DNA of 64,000 bases from Antitrichia curtipendula (taxonomy: Eukaryota > Streptophyta > Bryopsida > Hypnales > Leucodontaceae). Position numbers and translations under genes: made by a program. Of this stretch, positions 1 through 12,125 are shown one piece after another. The stretch lies in NCBI GenBank assembly GCA_951230915.1, contig OX579635.1, positions 37,696,001 to 37,760,000 of the forward strand, written 5' to 3'. The stretch's first letter is position 1; every line of letters begins with the position of its first letter. Under the pieces are notes generated by a model. The model was not told where the DNA came from and searched no databases. It saw nothing but the letters and a program-made list of their open reading frames with translations.

Positions 1-2099
1 AAAACGTTGTCGCCGGGTTACGGAAGTATGAGACCCGTGGTGGGGAAAATGCCACCAGGGCACATTTCAAGTTCGCCATTTCGACCGCATAGTAGAAACC
101 TGCAGTTTCCGAGAGTCGGCATCAAGAAGAAGAGGAGGTCGCTGATTTACAAGTGGGCCACTAGCTTGGCGCCCAGGATTAAGAGGAATAGAGAGGAGAT
201 GTTAGGAGCGGGTGGTAGTAGCTTTGATGGATTGAGTCCTGGTACTGATGTGTTTGATCCGAGGAGTCCCAATAGTGTGGCCCATGATCAGCAAGCAGCT
301 GTGGCCCACAAGCTTGCAGAGCGGAACCGGCGCATGAAGTTCAGTCATAAATTGCAGACATTGATCTCCATCGTCCCCATGGTCAACAAGGTATGTGTGA
401 CGGCACTCACCCCAGACGTTTTTTAGGCAATTTTGCAGGGATTACATTTGAAACTGCCTTCGATGGCGTAGATCCTTGTCAGGGATTCAATTGGTTGTTC
501 TCTAGCATTCAAGTTTTCGAGCACTACAATTTTCCAGGGATTCAAGTTTTCTAGCATACCTTTGGGAATTTTCCACTCGTGCTGGATCTCCATGTAGAAG
601 TTGCCTTCCTTTTTCCGCTCTCAAAATGTCAGGTCTGTTACTCTTTTTATCTTCGGTAGTAGAAAATCCACCTTCTAGAAAACTTAGCCTGGTTATAATG
701 GGCAGAGTATACTTTAGAAACTGCGTAAATGGCATTCCAACTGCCAAGGGTTAACACAGCTAAGTTTGATACAACACCCTTTCAGAGTGCTTGACCGTAT
801 AGTTATGATTTCATAAAATGTTCCAAAGTCGGACCGATCAGTTGGTTTCTAGACAGAACTCGATTTTGAGTACGGGCACGTCGAATTCGATATTAACCTT
901 GTGCTTATGTTGTGGACGAATTCAGAAGAAAGACAAGGTGTCGGTCCTGACCAGCACAATCGACTACATCCGGCAACTGAATTTACGAATCTCAACCCTA
1001 AAGAAGGTGGATGAGGAAGCAAAGGTCCCAGCAACCTCAAGACTGGAAGGCGAAGGGGCGTCTGCAACCATGGATAGGGAGGAGGAGTTGTCAATGTTCA
1101 GTGAATCGGACCGTCCTTCCTCTTCTTCTCCAATTGGGGGAGCGCCTGCAGTGGTGGTGGAGGGAGCACCGGGAGATGACACGTGGGTGATCAAAGTGGA
1201 GGCTAATAACCGATCCCGGTCGTTAATTCAGTTGTTGAATGTCTTACTGGAGCTCGAGCTTGGGGTTGTCACGGTGGATTATGGGAGTTTGAATGGACGG
1301 TTTCATGCTAATATCTGCGTTAAGGTATGCTTACGGTACTTGCTTTGAAATTAGTGATTGCAAGAAAAGTTCATTGTAGTGTTGTTTTGTAACCGTTTGA
1401 TTTGATGGCAGGATTCATTATGATTTTAACCTTGTAACTTGTGCTTAGTTCAGTGTTTCTGATAGCTTCAGTTGTAATGAATGAATGTGATTAAGTTAGC
1501 CTGCTGTAACTCAGAACTCATATCTTCTACATAAGTTCGTGGCATTGATGTTGATGATACACGCAAGTTAAGGTAGCCTGCTGTAAAATGGACGTAAACT
1601 TTTGTGTACCTTGGGGTACATTCTAGAACCAAAAAATTTACCTTCGGTACAAACCTTCAGATTCGTAGGAGGGCAAGTTAACGTATGCACTGAAGTTAAA
1701 TTTATTGGCTCTCGAATGAACGCCAAGGTATACAAAAGGTTTATGTAAATTTTTCTCCAGGCTACCTTAATCTGACAAAGTCAATGCCACTATCTAGAGT
1801 GATATTAAGGAATGACACAGATCATTGAGTTCCTGTCGTGAACGTTACGGTGTCTTCAAATCCTGGCGGGTGTAGCAGATTGATTGTTTGCAGTATCATA
1901 TAGATCCCATTTTATCACTTAAAATTGATTTCGTCCATAATTTAATGGTATGTCCTAGATGTTGAAAGTTGCAAGTGCTAAAACGTCATGGTTTGGCGTG
2001 CAGAATTCGAAGAATTCGAGTACGAGCAGTGGTGAGCTCCAGGCGATGCTATGTAGAGTGTTAGAAGCACGTGATAGCTCAGTAACTGGCTCCGACTAG
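1..2099 (+). CDS. bHLH transcription factor, subgroup III(f)-like, 5' end outside window
   Basis: Spliced gene with exons <1-390, 926-1324 (a start at 929 is also possible) and 2004-2099, ending in TAG at 2097-2099; all junctions are GT-AG and phase 0. The reading frame is open to base 1 with no convincing ATG, so the N-terminus lies upstream. Exon 1 has a basic KKKRR stretch (possible nuclear signal) and the basic region plus helix 1, with the E-box-contacting H, E and R in HKLAERNRR. The first intron sits in the loop right after MVNK, and helix 2 (KVSVLTSTIDYIRQL) opens exon 2. The end of exon 2 (DDTWVIKVEANN to NICVK) looks like the ACT-like dimerisation region of MYC/TT8-type bHLH proteins. 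It should be a nuclear DNA-binding regulator. Gene 2 at 52.4-61.6 kb is a paralogue with the same loop intron. Subgroup placement is inference; the bHLH call is firm. Confidence 0.9.
1568..1770. mobile_element. MITE with TTAA flanks in intron 2 of bHLH gene 1
   Basis: Short non-coding element bounded by TTAA on both sides, with terminal inverted repeats GGTAGCCTG and CAGGCTACC. It belongs with the copies at 7.3, 9.4 and 14.3 kb, which share the GGTAG start. TTAA target duplications are typical of piggyBac-type elements, but no transposase is present. A near-copy of the left end (AAGTTAGCCTGCTGTAA) lies just upstream at about 1494-1510. Confidence 0.7.
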
Positions 2100-2131
2100 C
2101 AGAACCTCAATTGTATTTTTGGAGAGCCCTC

Positions 2132-2177
2132 GTTAACCCCTGAAGGACGGGCTGGTTAACCCCAGAAGGACGGACTG
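2132..2177. repeat. Two direct 23-bp repeats
   Basis: Two adjacent copies of GTTAACCCC(T/A)GAAGGACGG(G/A)CTG, differing at two positions. They lie 33 bases after the stop codon of bHLH gene 1, so they may be in its 3' UTR. Confidence 0.85.
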
Positions 2178-3222
2178 GTCACCGTGTAAATCAGCCTTTT
2201 CGGTATCGTGTAAATCATTTGTTTACAAAACCCAAGAGCACCCATTGGAGGTTAAACTACTTTGGAAGACCTTCCCTTTTCACACAAAATTCCAAGGACG
2301 AACATCTGCACTTCTGTCGGACATAGAAGGATTCTCTGTCCTCCATCGGACACTTAGTGTCTGCGGCAGCGCCCTTCTAGGGTTAATGTACACTAGTTAC
2401 ATTTCCAAAAATTAGAAAAAAAACAGTTGCAGGTTCAAGCTGGGCCACTGAGAGCTTACACTCATCCATACCGATTCTCTGTACTGTAGTTTGATTTTTG
2501 GAAAGCGAACAACAAAAGGAGGTTTTTCCCGTGCCAAAGCAGTACCTAAAGTAACCACCAGTCAAGTCAACTAGCCCAGGCCATTGTATAACAGTTGGGT
2601 CATTTATACTGAACTGAATGCTTTTCAGTCAGAGAACAAAAATTAACTCCGGTTCTAAGACCGCAATGAAGAATCCGTCTATTGGGGTAGTAGTTCTCCT
2701 AAATGTGCCACTAATTACGTTAAGGGAGTGCGTGCCATCCTTACTGGCTTACTCTATGTACCCGTTTTTCAATCAATAGAAAAACATTTACACTATTCGC
2801 ATCGTTCGCATTTTCAGTGAGATTGTTTCCAGATCATGAATTATTATACAAGTTCCAAACTGGAATATGTGGATCTGTACACATGGCAATGAGTACCCAT
2901 AAGTGCCCATAAGTGCAAAAGTCCAAGGGATTCGATCCCGTAGTGATTTGTCCGTGTTTTAAGATCATGCGTAAAGATCCCAAGACCCAAGCGTAAGGTC
3001 CAGGATACTACTATACTAGTATTTTTCATTTTTCATACTACTATACTAGTATTTTTCACTTTTCATTTATAATAAAAGCTGTGAGGGTCATTGATCAGAG
3101 AAATCAGAATCCCAAAGCCCATGTGGCCATCTGTGCATTTCAGTGGATCGACTGAGTGCCCGTACCAGAACTTCGAAAAACTCCGACACAGTGATTCCAT
3201 CTCTCGTGCTTCGTCAACTAAT

Positions 3223-3313
3223 GTGTACAGATCACGGATGCGTAATGTGTCAATGTGTACAGATCATGACTGCGTAAGGTGTCAATGAGTACAGATCACG
3301 AATGCGTAAGGTT
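3223..3313. repeat. Three tandem 32-bp repeats
   Basis: Units start at 3223, 3255 and 3287 with G(T/A)GTACAGATCA and run to GCGTAAGGTGTCAAT. No coding sense is apparent. The third unit is partial and diverged at its end. Confidence 0.8.
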
Positions 3314-6300
3314 GAGTTGCAATTGGGGGATGAATCCCATTCTTTTGATTTCTTGCCACTTATTGGAATTTCTCAGAAAAAAATAAAAATCGGAAGTTGG
3401 ATAAAGGAGCAATCAGGTACTACAGTACTGCAGAAGAGGGTTTGCTCCTTGGAACACTGGCTTGCCTTTTCGACCTCACAACTTGCTCGTGAGTGGCTGG
3501 CTTTTCGAGTAAGTTATGGTCCTCCTCAAACCTCGTCACACATTGCTTGCTTTTGAAGTACAGTCCTACGTAGACATCCTCACATTTTAGCTTTTGTTCA
3601 TGCAAACGGCTTCCTCTCCTTTGGTCTAGAGCCGGGAAAAGGGGAATTTCTTTGAAAAAAAGAACGAAGGACTGTTGATCTGTCCTTTGTAGATATTCAC
3701 TTCTGAAATTCAATGGATAGGTAAGGCTGTAGGGTTATCCCCAAAAGCAAGGACAACGTGATAAAAAAAAAAAAAATGAAATAAGCACCAAAATGAAGGA
3801 CTCACAGGATGACACGTTCAATGAATTCTCTCAATGATTTCCACTTTTGACGGTTTATAGTGCCGTCCTTGAACATTTGTGATGGTCTATTTTTATTTTT
3901 TAGATACATAGATAGTGTTGATAATAGGAAGCTTTCAAATCTTAATCTTAGGTAGTATTACCTTAGCCCCTAAAGTCTCAAGGCCTTTTTTCCATCAAAG
4001 ACCACTCAAAACTGCCATTTTTACTGGAAAGAGCATAAAATTTTAAATTTTTTATTTTTTTTATTTTTTTTCATATCTAATAATAGAATCTTGTACTAGA
4101 CTAGTATAAGAATGCATGGAAGAAATTTCAGAAACTTCAACTTTGTAGATTGCAAGATATTTGCACTTAAAGTGAAGAAAACTAGTTTTTTTCAAGAAGA
4201 TGCTTAGATTGCCCCCAAAACAAGGTTGTCCATAACTTTCTCATCATTAGTCCAAATAGAATGACTCAAAGCTTCAGACGTAGACAAAAATGTGATATTT
4301 GAAAAAAAAATTAAAAATTAAAAAAATCAATGTTTTGTAATTTTTTTTGGGGGGGGGACTGCTCCTCGAACTACTTTTTGAATTTAGGGTGGCATAACTT
4401 TTGCTCCCGGGTACTGATTGAGATAAAAATTATATTCCCATAAATTTAATCTAATTTCCTATCTTCAAAAAAAATTCAAAAAATCATTTCAAAAATTGAG
4501 ATCATACAAGCCTACCCAAAATCCCAAGAGTCCCCTGGCCCATAGGGACTTTGGAACTTTAGGAGTAATTATTTATAGTTGACAATCAAAAGTATTTGCA
4601 CCCAAAATGTACACAAAACACTCATTTCAAGCAAAACTTCTACTTGCACTAAACTTATGTTTGGAACCTCCTTCTATAATATGTACAAGGAATCGATGTT
4701 TTCTAAAATTTAACAATATTCAATGGTAGAGTGGGATGTCATTTGAATCCATGAAATCAAAAACAGTTTTGGAAAATAGAAAATTATAATTATTAGAACC
4801 TCTAATTGTGAAAGAACATGATTCAAATATTTCTCAAGCTTGTTGTCAATTTCTCATTTCTTGACTCTAGACAAAATTCGAGGTGGCTTTACATTGACAA
4901 AGCTAGAAAGAAAGAAAGTTTGATTGGACATTACTCAAAGAACGGGCTAGTAAGCCTTACAGGAATATGAGTAGCAACCTCTAACATCAAGTCACTAAAA
5001 GAATCTAAATTTTATGTTAACAACATTATAAAATGAAATTATAATTCTTTGGAGAATACAAAGTTGTTAGATAGGACCAATATTTCAATTTATGAGCTAT
5101 TAATTTAGTGTGATTAAATTGCATACAACTATGTCTTGTTGTTATTTCAAAAATAATATAATTCAAATAAAAATCAATTGCAATCTTCAATATCACAACA
5201 GACTTGTTTGGAATTCCCTGTGACAGATTAGGAGATTATGTAGTTTGTCCCGGCTAGTTTTTGCCAATTCCTATGTTTCCCTGTGACCTAATGTCATCAT
5301 GGAGGGATTTAAAAAAAATTCCTATTCAAAAGGAAATCAAGTGGGTTTTCTTTGTAGGGATTTTCATAAACATCTTACATTCCTATGTGGTTTTCACTTA
5401 GTGTTTTGTAGATTTCACAAGATGAAATTGTCCCATATCGATTGTCAACAATACCGTGAGGTTAAACACATAAGAGTTGTAAGTTGCCAGTCTTGATTCC
5501 AATGAATTTTAATCCTAGAAATCTAATGTTTCTAGGGGTTGTATGTTCAGAAATCTAAGAAGCTTTGTAATGTACAAAATGGTAAAATGTTTAAGCAAAT
5601 GAAATGTCCATATTACTGACACTTTGAACTCTTTAAATCTAGAAAAGGCTCTACATCAAAAGTTCAGAAATGTACAAATCAATGAAATTGGAAATTCAAA
5701 ATCTATGAATTAGTTAGATATAAGCCTCCAAAATCTGCAAACTGTTTTGATTATGCTCATTGAAATCTATGTTAAATCTAGATTTCAAAGGCATAAATCT
5801 ACATTCTAGAATTCATAAATCTACATGCTATAATGAATAGAATTTCCCTGTCTCACATTTCCCTGTGAGAGCCACATTCCCTGTATTCTGAAAAAAAAGG
5901 CTAAAAACGGAATTGTCGCAAGGGATTTCCTTAACACTGCCTACATGGGACCTCAAAAATGTTCCTTGTGTATAAATTGAAGTTACAAAGATCAAATAAA
6001 CAATAGTATTTCATGATTTATAGGAAATTAAAATTCTAATATGGCTAAATTGATTTGTTTATCATTTTTAGGAAAATAACTCTTTATCTTAATTTATAAT
6101 TAGTAGAGTTATTATTTAACACTTTATTCGTAGACTGTAGTAGAAACTCAAACATCATTTTCTTAATTGGACTTAAATGCTAAAGGCTAAACCCTATTCT
6201 AACATTCAAATTAGAAAGTAAAATTCTATTTGAAGCCTACTTGCAAAACCTAGTAGTAGGAAAGACCAATCGTTGTTTAGGTAGACAATATTATTTTCAA

Positions 6301-7290
6301 GACATTGGGATTACTTTGTTATTATTGGACTTTTATAAATTCATTTGATTTTATTGTAATTTTAGAAAAGATTCTATATACTTTGAACACTTGTGCATTT
6401 TTTGAAAACCATATGAATTATTTATGATTTTTAAATTTCTACTCAATGAATTCTATTATCCATGTCCTTATTTTATGCAATGTCTATGCCTTGAAATTAG
6501 TATTTAATTATTTTAAAGAATTTTCAAAGCATACCTTGGGATTGAGCTTGAATAGATACATCTACTTTCAGAGAGATTATTTCAAACTTCATAGTCATAG
6601 TGAGCATGCTTGCTTTTATATTGAAAAAAAAAAATGACTTCCTCAAATGATCAAAACCTACAATATGGTCAATAGTCCCCTTATAATAGATCTTTCACAA
6701 ATCATAATGAACCTTGTCAATATGTCACATTTAGAGATTTTTTAAAAGTTTTTTTACATGTAAACAACCATAATGCAATACAACATTTATAGTTCTAATG
6801 GAAGTTTATCAGCACCAAGCAACAATATGAAGCGCCGTACAAGGACATGATTCTAATGGTTTATATGGACACCAAGCTATATAGTCTCATATAGGGTTTG
6901 GAATTCATACCTTTACAGAGTAGCTTGTTACTCTTAGACCTCTAACTTTTCTTCCAATGATGATCATCTATTATATTAAGTATGCAATGTCACAACCCTT
7001 GTCACAACTCCTATTACAAAATCCATTACGTTTTCATCCCGGAGAAGTATCATCCAGTTGTTTCATTTGATGTTCACGATGAAAATTTAGAGCACAACAA
7101 GAGTCTTTTGATTGAACACCAATGTAGTTCAAAAATGTTGTGAATGAACTCCAACACTATCAACTTCACTTGTCTACTTGCGAAGTGACTGCAATGTTGC
7201 TATTGTAGCTAGTATTCATTAACCCTTAAAGGATATTGTGGCTAGTTTTCAACCAATGAATGACAGAGAATCCTTTTATCCTTTTAGGAG
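3314..7290. other. AT-rich stretch without recognised gene
   Basis: I see only short chance ORFs on both strands. Homopolymer tracts occur at about 3762-3774 (A) and 4350-4358 (G). At about 4225-4260 there is a GTCCATAACTTT motif like the one in the fold-back elements at 8.3 and 48.8 kb, so a decayed copy of that family may lie here. Confidence 0.5.
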
Positions 7291-7295
7291 AGAAG

Positions 7296-7600
7296 TAAGG
7301 TAGTCTGCTCTAAAAGCGCTCATGTTCTAAAAGCGATCATGACACATAGGTACATTTTGCTTTCTTTAATGTACTAGCAATGTATATTTCAATAGGTGGT
7401 CGCTTTTAGTGACCGCTGCATTTTGACTTCAAAAATATGTAACTAATTCCACGAAGGTTCAAAAAATATGAAACAACTTGGGTTACATGCCAATTCCATA
7501 TTTCTTCCTATGAAAATTTACTGAAAATTGTTTCAAGGACTTTGGCTTCCTCAAAAAGGCAATCAGTTCTTAAATGGTCGCAGTAAGAGCAGACTATCTT
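7296..7600. mobile_element. MITE, GGTAG family (about 305 bp)
   Basis: The ends are imperfect inverted repeats: GGTAGTCTGCTCTAAAAGCG on the left and a diverged complement ending AGAGCAGACTATCTT on the right. The interior (GGTACATTTT, a GGTGGTCGCTTTTA block, then ACTAATTCCAC) matches the element at 14281-14589 over most of its length, which shows this is a repeated family. No ORF. Confidence 0.75.
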
Positions 7601-7997
7601 CTGAATTTTGTGCGAAAAGGGAAAGTCGCATACGATAGTTTGACTTCCAATGACTAGTTTTGAATTTTTTTTTTAAATCAATGATTCACACAGTACCAAA
7701 AAGAATGATTTCCATGGTCACACAGTACCCAAAAAGGATGATTTCCATGGCTGGGTCGTTTGGTGATCGTCTTCCCCATGACAAAATGGTGAAGAAAGCA
7801 CGCCAAGAGAGACGGGGCATTGCAACCCAGAAATCCAGTCTGCCACATCATCCCATTGTCAAGATATCCATAAGAGATATTCGCCACAAAAGGTGCCAAG
7901 TATGCATTGCTCTACAACTAAACAATTATTTGCAGTTCTGAAGGAAATTCCTCACATGAGTTGATAAACATTGTCGATTCACAAGGTGTGTAATTGA

Positions 7998-8605
7998 GAG
8001 AAGGGAATCTCTTTATATGCACATGGGTTGGTAGGAGGTAGAACAACCCATGTGGGATAATGTAAATTAGAATTAGTAGGAACTCAACCGCTTATAGAGT
8101 TGAGTCAAAAGTAGAAATTATGTTTTATGTAGAATTTCAGACCTCATTTAGGCATAGTAGAATACATTTTTCAAAAAAACTTTGAAGTAAAAATAAACGT
8201 TGAATCAAGTTAACTTTCATGCCTAACAATCCGTTTGAGATTTAGATCCTCCAATCAAAAGTTATGGACAAATTTGAGAGAAGGGTTGGAAGGGAATTTT
8301 TTTTGACATTTTCAAACACCCTATCTTAATTTTGTTCATAACTTTTCATTGGATGGTCTAAATCTCAAACGGATTTTTGTAAATGAAATATAATCTTATT
8401 TATCAGCTTTCCTTACTTCAAAGTTTTTTGAAAGAGTTATTCTACTATGCCTAAATGAGGTCTAAAATTTTACATAAAACACAATTTCTACTTTAATTTC
8501 ACTTCACTATGAGTGATGAACCTCCTACTAATTCTAATTAACATATCCCACATGGGTTGGTCCACCTCCTACCACTGCAAGTTTATATAGTGAGCTTCTC
8601 TGCCA
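7998..8605. mobile_element. Fold-back (hairpin) element
   Basis: One long inverted repeat centred near 8305. The left arm reads GGTAGGAGGTAGAACAACCC and the right arm GGGTTGGTCCACCTCCTACC. Inner parts also pair, for example the CCTCATTTAGGCATAGTAGAA motif with its complement and AAAGTTATGGACAAA with its complement. The same family occurs at 48582-49132. Transcripts of either strand would fold into a near-continuous hairpin. No protein is encoded. Confidence 0.8.
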
Positions 8606-10020
8606 ACACCGAAAATCAACTAAAGTTGATAATCCTGACATCTTGCATTTCGTGGTATAAACAAATGAAACTTCGATTCGAATGGAAATTTGATTGAGTG
8701 ATTGATTCTTTTTGCAAAAATAAAATTAAAAATGCGTTTGAGCTCGTTTGATTTTTAGTTCGGGGATGGTACCTCGAAATCGGGGTCAAAAGGAGATTAC
8801 GCCCCAGTTTGCTGAGCCTTGGCAAGACACCCCATTTGGCCGTTCGCTCAACAAATTTGACTGTGGGCGACTGTTTTTTTAGCCCTCACTGAAACTGGCC
8901 TTGCACGGCCAGTCACCAGGGTTTTTTTTTCTGGCACCATGGTGTCAAAGTCCACTATCGTGGCAGAGTCATAGTGGTTTAAATTTGGAGGGACCGTCTC
9001 CCATTCCCTGCATGGAGCACTACTACAGTGCAAAAAAAAACACCCTGGCAGTCACTGAGTCTGCGTCACTTGCTGAGTTGCTGTGCGGATGCTCTAAGTT
9101 TGTTGGAACGTTTTATAGTTACAAAATTGTGATCTTCAAGTGCATGTTCAAAACTTTTAAAAATTAGAATAGTTGTGAGGTTCCGTTGGGACTCTTAAAA
9201 GAAAAGTGCAATTTTTTAATAAATTTGCCATTCTCAGGGTACTGTGTGATGATGAAATTGCTTCCATAGATGAAAATTGAAACAATACGGTAGTGTGGAT
9301 GCGTCTTGAAATGATGAAGGGCTTAACGTTCTTGGACCACAAACTCATGCCAAGTCGGATTGGCAGGTAAGGTACTCTACTCTAAAAAGCGACCATGTTC
9401 TAAATGCGACCCCTATCTAGGAATTGACATATTGCTTGAAATATCTATTACTGTCAATGATGAGTTAGGTAAGCTTAAGTGGTTGCTTTAAGAGTAGACT
9501 ACCTTAACTTAAGTTAGGAGAAGTAAGAATGCATTTTTGTAAAATGAAGAAATAATCAATGGAAGGGATTTGGCCCATGTAAAGGGTTGCAAGTTCCCAA
9601 GTGCAGGGAACATGCTGTGCTGCACTATAGCAATGTAACATGGCCAAAATTTGGCCATGTCATTTTAAAAAAAAAAAATTTAATTTAATTTTTGAATTTT
9701 AGAAGCAATTTTTTTATTTAAAATAAAAAAAAATTAGGGCCCAACTGTCCTTTGTTGCATCGGGAACAAATTGGGGAATGGGCCTGAAATGGCCCTCCAA
9801 TGCCCCAAAATAACATCTAATGTGAACTATTGCAACATTGCCCATGTAAGACTTTAGAGTATTTATCATTTTTTTCATTCTGAATTTTTTTTTTTTTTTG
9901 GTTCAAACTAATGTTCTTTGAACTCTCTTGAGGGCTACCAAGGTTTGACAAGGCACTCTAATTTGGAAGCCTACTGGGCTACTAGAAGGATAGAATCTCT
10001 GCCAAAAAAGAGATTCATCT
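8606..10020. other. No recognised gene; one short MITE inside
   Basis: Apart from the MITE at 9367-9507 I see only short chance ORFs. A run around 9640-9760 is very rich in A and T. CACTATAGCAATG at about 9622 resembles a CACTA terminus but has no matching end. Confidence 0.5.
9367..9507. mobile_element. Short MITE, GGTAG family (about 140 bp)
   Basis: Left end GGTACTCTACTCTAAAAAGCG and right end complementary to it (TAAGAGTAGACTACC), with GTAA on the left and TTAA on the right as the probable degenerate target duplication. It is an internally deleted relative of the copies at 7296 and 14281. Confidence 0.7.
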
Positions 10021-10023
10021 TGC

Positions 10024-10560
10024 GTGAATATTGGGACTAATAAGGAGTATAGTTACCTTTTGGGCATTTTTTAGCATCTTTTTGGAGAGTCCAGATTTTC
10101 TCTAATGAATGGTTGGCTAGTGTGAATATTGGAACTAATAAAGAGTATAGTTACCTTTGGGCACTTTTTAGCATCTTTTTGGAGAGTCCAGATTTTCTCT
10201 AATGAACGGTTGGCTAGTGTGAATATTGGGACTGATAAGGAGTATAGTTACCTTTGGGCACTTTTTAGCATCTTTGTGGAGAGTCCAGATTTTCTCTAAT
10301 GAACGGTTGGCTAGTGTGGCCTTGGCAAGATAGAAGAAGATTGATTTATCTCAAGTTTCAGCACTTCTTAGCATCTTTTTGGAGAGTCCAAATTTTCTCT
10401 AATGAATGGTTGGCTAGTGTGACCTTGACAACACAGAAGAAGATTGACTTATCTCAAGTTTCAGCACTTCTTAGCATCTTTTTGGAGAGTCCAGATATTC
10501 TCTAATGAATGGTTGGCTAGTGTGACCTTGGCAACACAGAAGAAGATTGACTTATCTCAG
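10024..10560. repeat. Tandem array, about 97- and 103-bp units
   Basis: Six units share a core of about 50 bases (GCATCTTTTTGGAGAGTCCA through AATGGTTGGCTAGTGTG). The first three carry a GAATATTGG-type spacer with a period near 97. The last three carry a CCTTG-CAA-ACAGAAGAAGATTGA spacer with a period near 103. The switch of spacer type within one array suggests two rounds of expansion. Short ORFs across the array only reflect the repeat. Confidence 0.85.
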
Positions 10561-10574
10561 GTTCACGTGGACGG

Positions 10575-10640
10575 CCAATCCCGGTTTACAGTGTTGCCTA
10601 CAGGAAAATTGTGTTCCATTTTATTTACCAATCTCCCGTT
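10575..10640 (+). other. Possible reverse-transcriptase relic (FTVLP motif)
   Basis: One frame reads RFTVLPTGKLCS, reminiscent of the F-T-V-L-P-Q-G segment in reverse transcriptases. A related DNA segment lies in an intron of bHLH gene 2 at 55745-55800. The match is short, so it is a lead only. Confidence 0.3.
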
Positions 10641-11635
10641 TTGTAGTGCAAAATAATTTAAGAAGCTTATGATATTCCAGTAAGGAAAACAAGAATTATC
10701 TCCCAGTGTGACAATGGACTGACTGCCAGTTCAAGAAATTATCTACCATTTTGAAGAAACTCAAATACTTGGCAAATTCCTAGTTATTTTCAGTACATTC
10801 GTTTACTGAACTGCCCAGTCAGTTTTGATGGGACAGGGTCTTGAGCTTGTGCATCGTCCAATTGCTGCCTAAAAACACGTGCATCATATTCGATGAAATG
10901 GCATGATTCAAAGCACCAAAATCGTGACATTCAAAAGAAGCATAGAGCTCTACAATCTAAAACTGGTGTAAATCCAAAGTTGCACAAGCTAGGGCATCTG
11001 GAAAAATTGTCAGTTTATTGAATTGACACCATTTGATCGAATATGACGACGTGGACATTCCCTGATCCACGCGATTCAGGGAAGACTCAAGACCGCAAAA
11101 TCAGGAAATGCAGCTCCATATGCACAGCTCGTATCGATCCTTGTTGTGCAAAAAATATTTTCTAGATGATTGAAAAATTCATCAAGATCCTGACTCATAT
11201 TCGTTCAAATGATCGATACAATTTCATGCAAGAGACTTCTCCAGCCGTTTGTCTGGAACCGCAGGTCCTACTGTAGTTTTTTAGAGTACTGCACATGGAA
11301 GTCACTAGTTTAGCACTTTGAAAGACGCCGTTCAGTTGTAAGGAATATGATTGACCATAAAATCTGGTGATTGAACATGATGAAATTAAAGAATCGCAGG
11401 ACCTTCTCAGCTACCGAGGGAATGAATGAAGAGCATTGCATCTACTCATTGCAACCTAATTAAAATTGGACAAAAGACAACCTCCATATGACCTACTCGA
11501 AACAACCTTAAAAACATTAAAAACGTTAAATACATGATGGACACGTGTTTCTGGATGGAGCCCGGAGTAGTAATCAGTATCTTTTGATAGTCGTTACATA
11601 AGCAGGTTTCCAATGGAAGAGATGCCTTAGTTTTA

Positions 11636-11785
11636 ATTTCAAAGTCGCATGAGCGGCAGACTGGAAGCCGGGAGGGGCGAGGGTATGGGAATCTACGCTG
11701 CTCGCTCTTCCACACAACATTCAAGACTGAATTTTCTATTTCATTTCTGGATTCGGGTGAAGCACGTGCGCATATTCGAAACAGT
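11636..11785 (+). pseudogene. Decayed copy of bHLH exon 2 (third paralogue)
   Basis: By eye this segment aligns with exon 2 of bHLH gene 2 (53595-53711) and the start of the following intron. Shared blocks include AGGGGCGAGGG, CTCTTC(T/C)ACACAACA, a TTTCA-TCTGG stretch, the donor region GGGT(A/G)AAGCA and the intronic GTGC(G)CATTCG. Stops and indels break the reading frame. It looks like a remnant of a third bHLH gene between the two intact ones. Other exons of this copy were not found with confidence. Confidence 0.6.
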
Positions 11786-12054
11786 GATTTGCACTTAAAA
11801 AAATATATCAAATTTAGTTTATGCTACACTCAATTGAAAAATTTGTCCGATTCTAATGAATATAACCATCTGGGTGTGTGTCTGTTAGGAAACTTGAACT
11901 GATATGCTTAGTGAAAACTGCAATTAATAACTAAGGTCGATCAGAGATGTAGTGTACTTAATCCTGACTACTGATCGTGGTCCTGATGTTTCAACTTCAA
12001 CCACATAATTATTTGGCACTATAGTGACTGAAACTTCAAATCTATTCCTGTTTT

Positions 12055-12125
12055 GAATTTTGGAGGTCTGGACACTTGCATGTCACGGTTTTGGCACTCT
12101 GAAACACATCATTTTCATGAATATG
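12055..12125. repeat. Dispersed intron-type repeat, copy A
   Basis: Contains GGACACTTGCATGTCACGG, then TTTTGGCACTCTGAAACACATCA. It is related to 13015-13085, 57340-57425 and, in inverted orientation, 59868-60235. Confidence 0.55.

Noticed and set aside
849..1194. Two minus-strand ORFs of 76-81 codons opposite exon 2 of bHLH gene 1
   Set aside because: They are shadows of a well-supported coding exon and have Pro/Ser-rich composition typical of antisense reading.
2930..2950. GGGATTCGATCCC as a tRNA T-arm
   Set aside because: No acceptor, D or anticodon stems could be placed around it. No tRNA was found in the window by eye.
11085..11145. Frame with AKSGNAAPYAQLV resembling part of gene 2 exon 2
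   Set aside because: The similarity is limited to a few residues with no DNA-level support beyond it, unlike the 11636-11785 relic.
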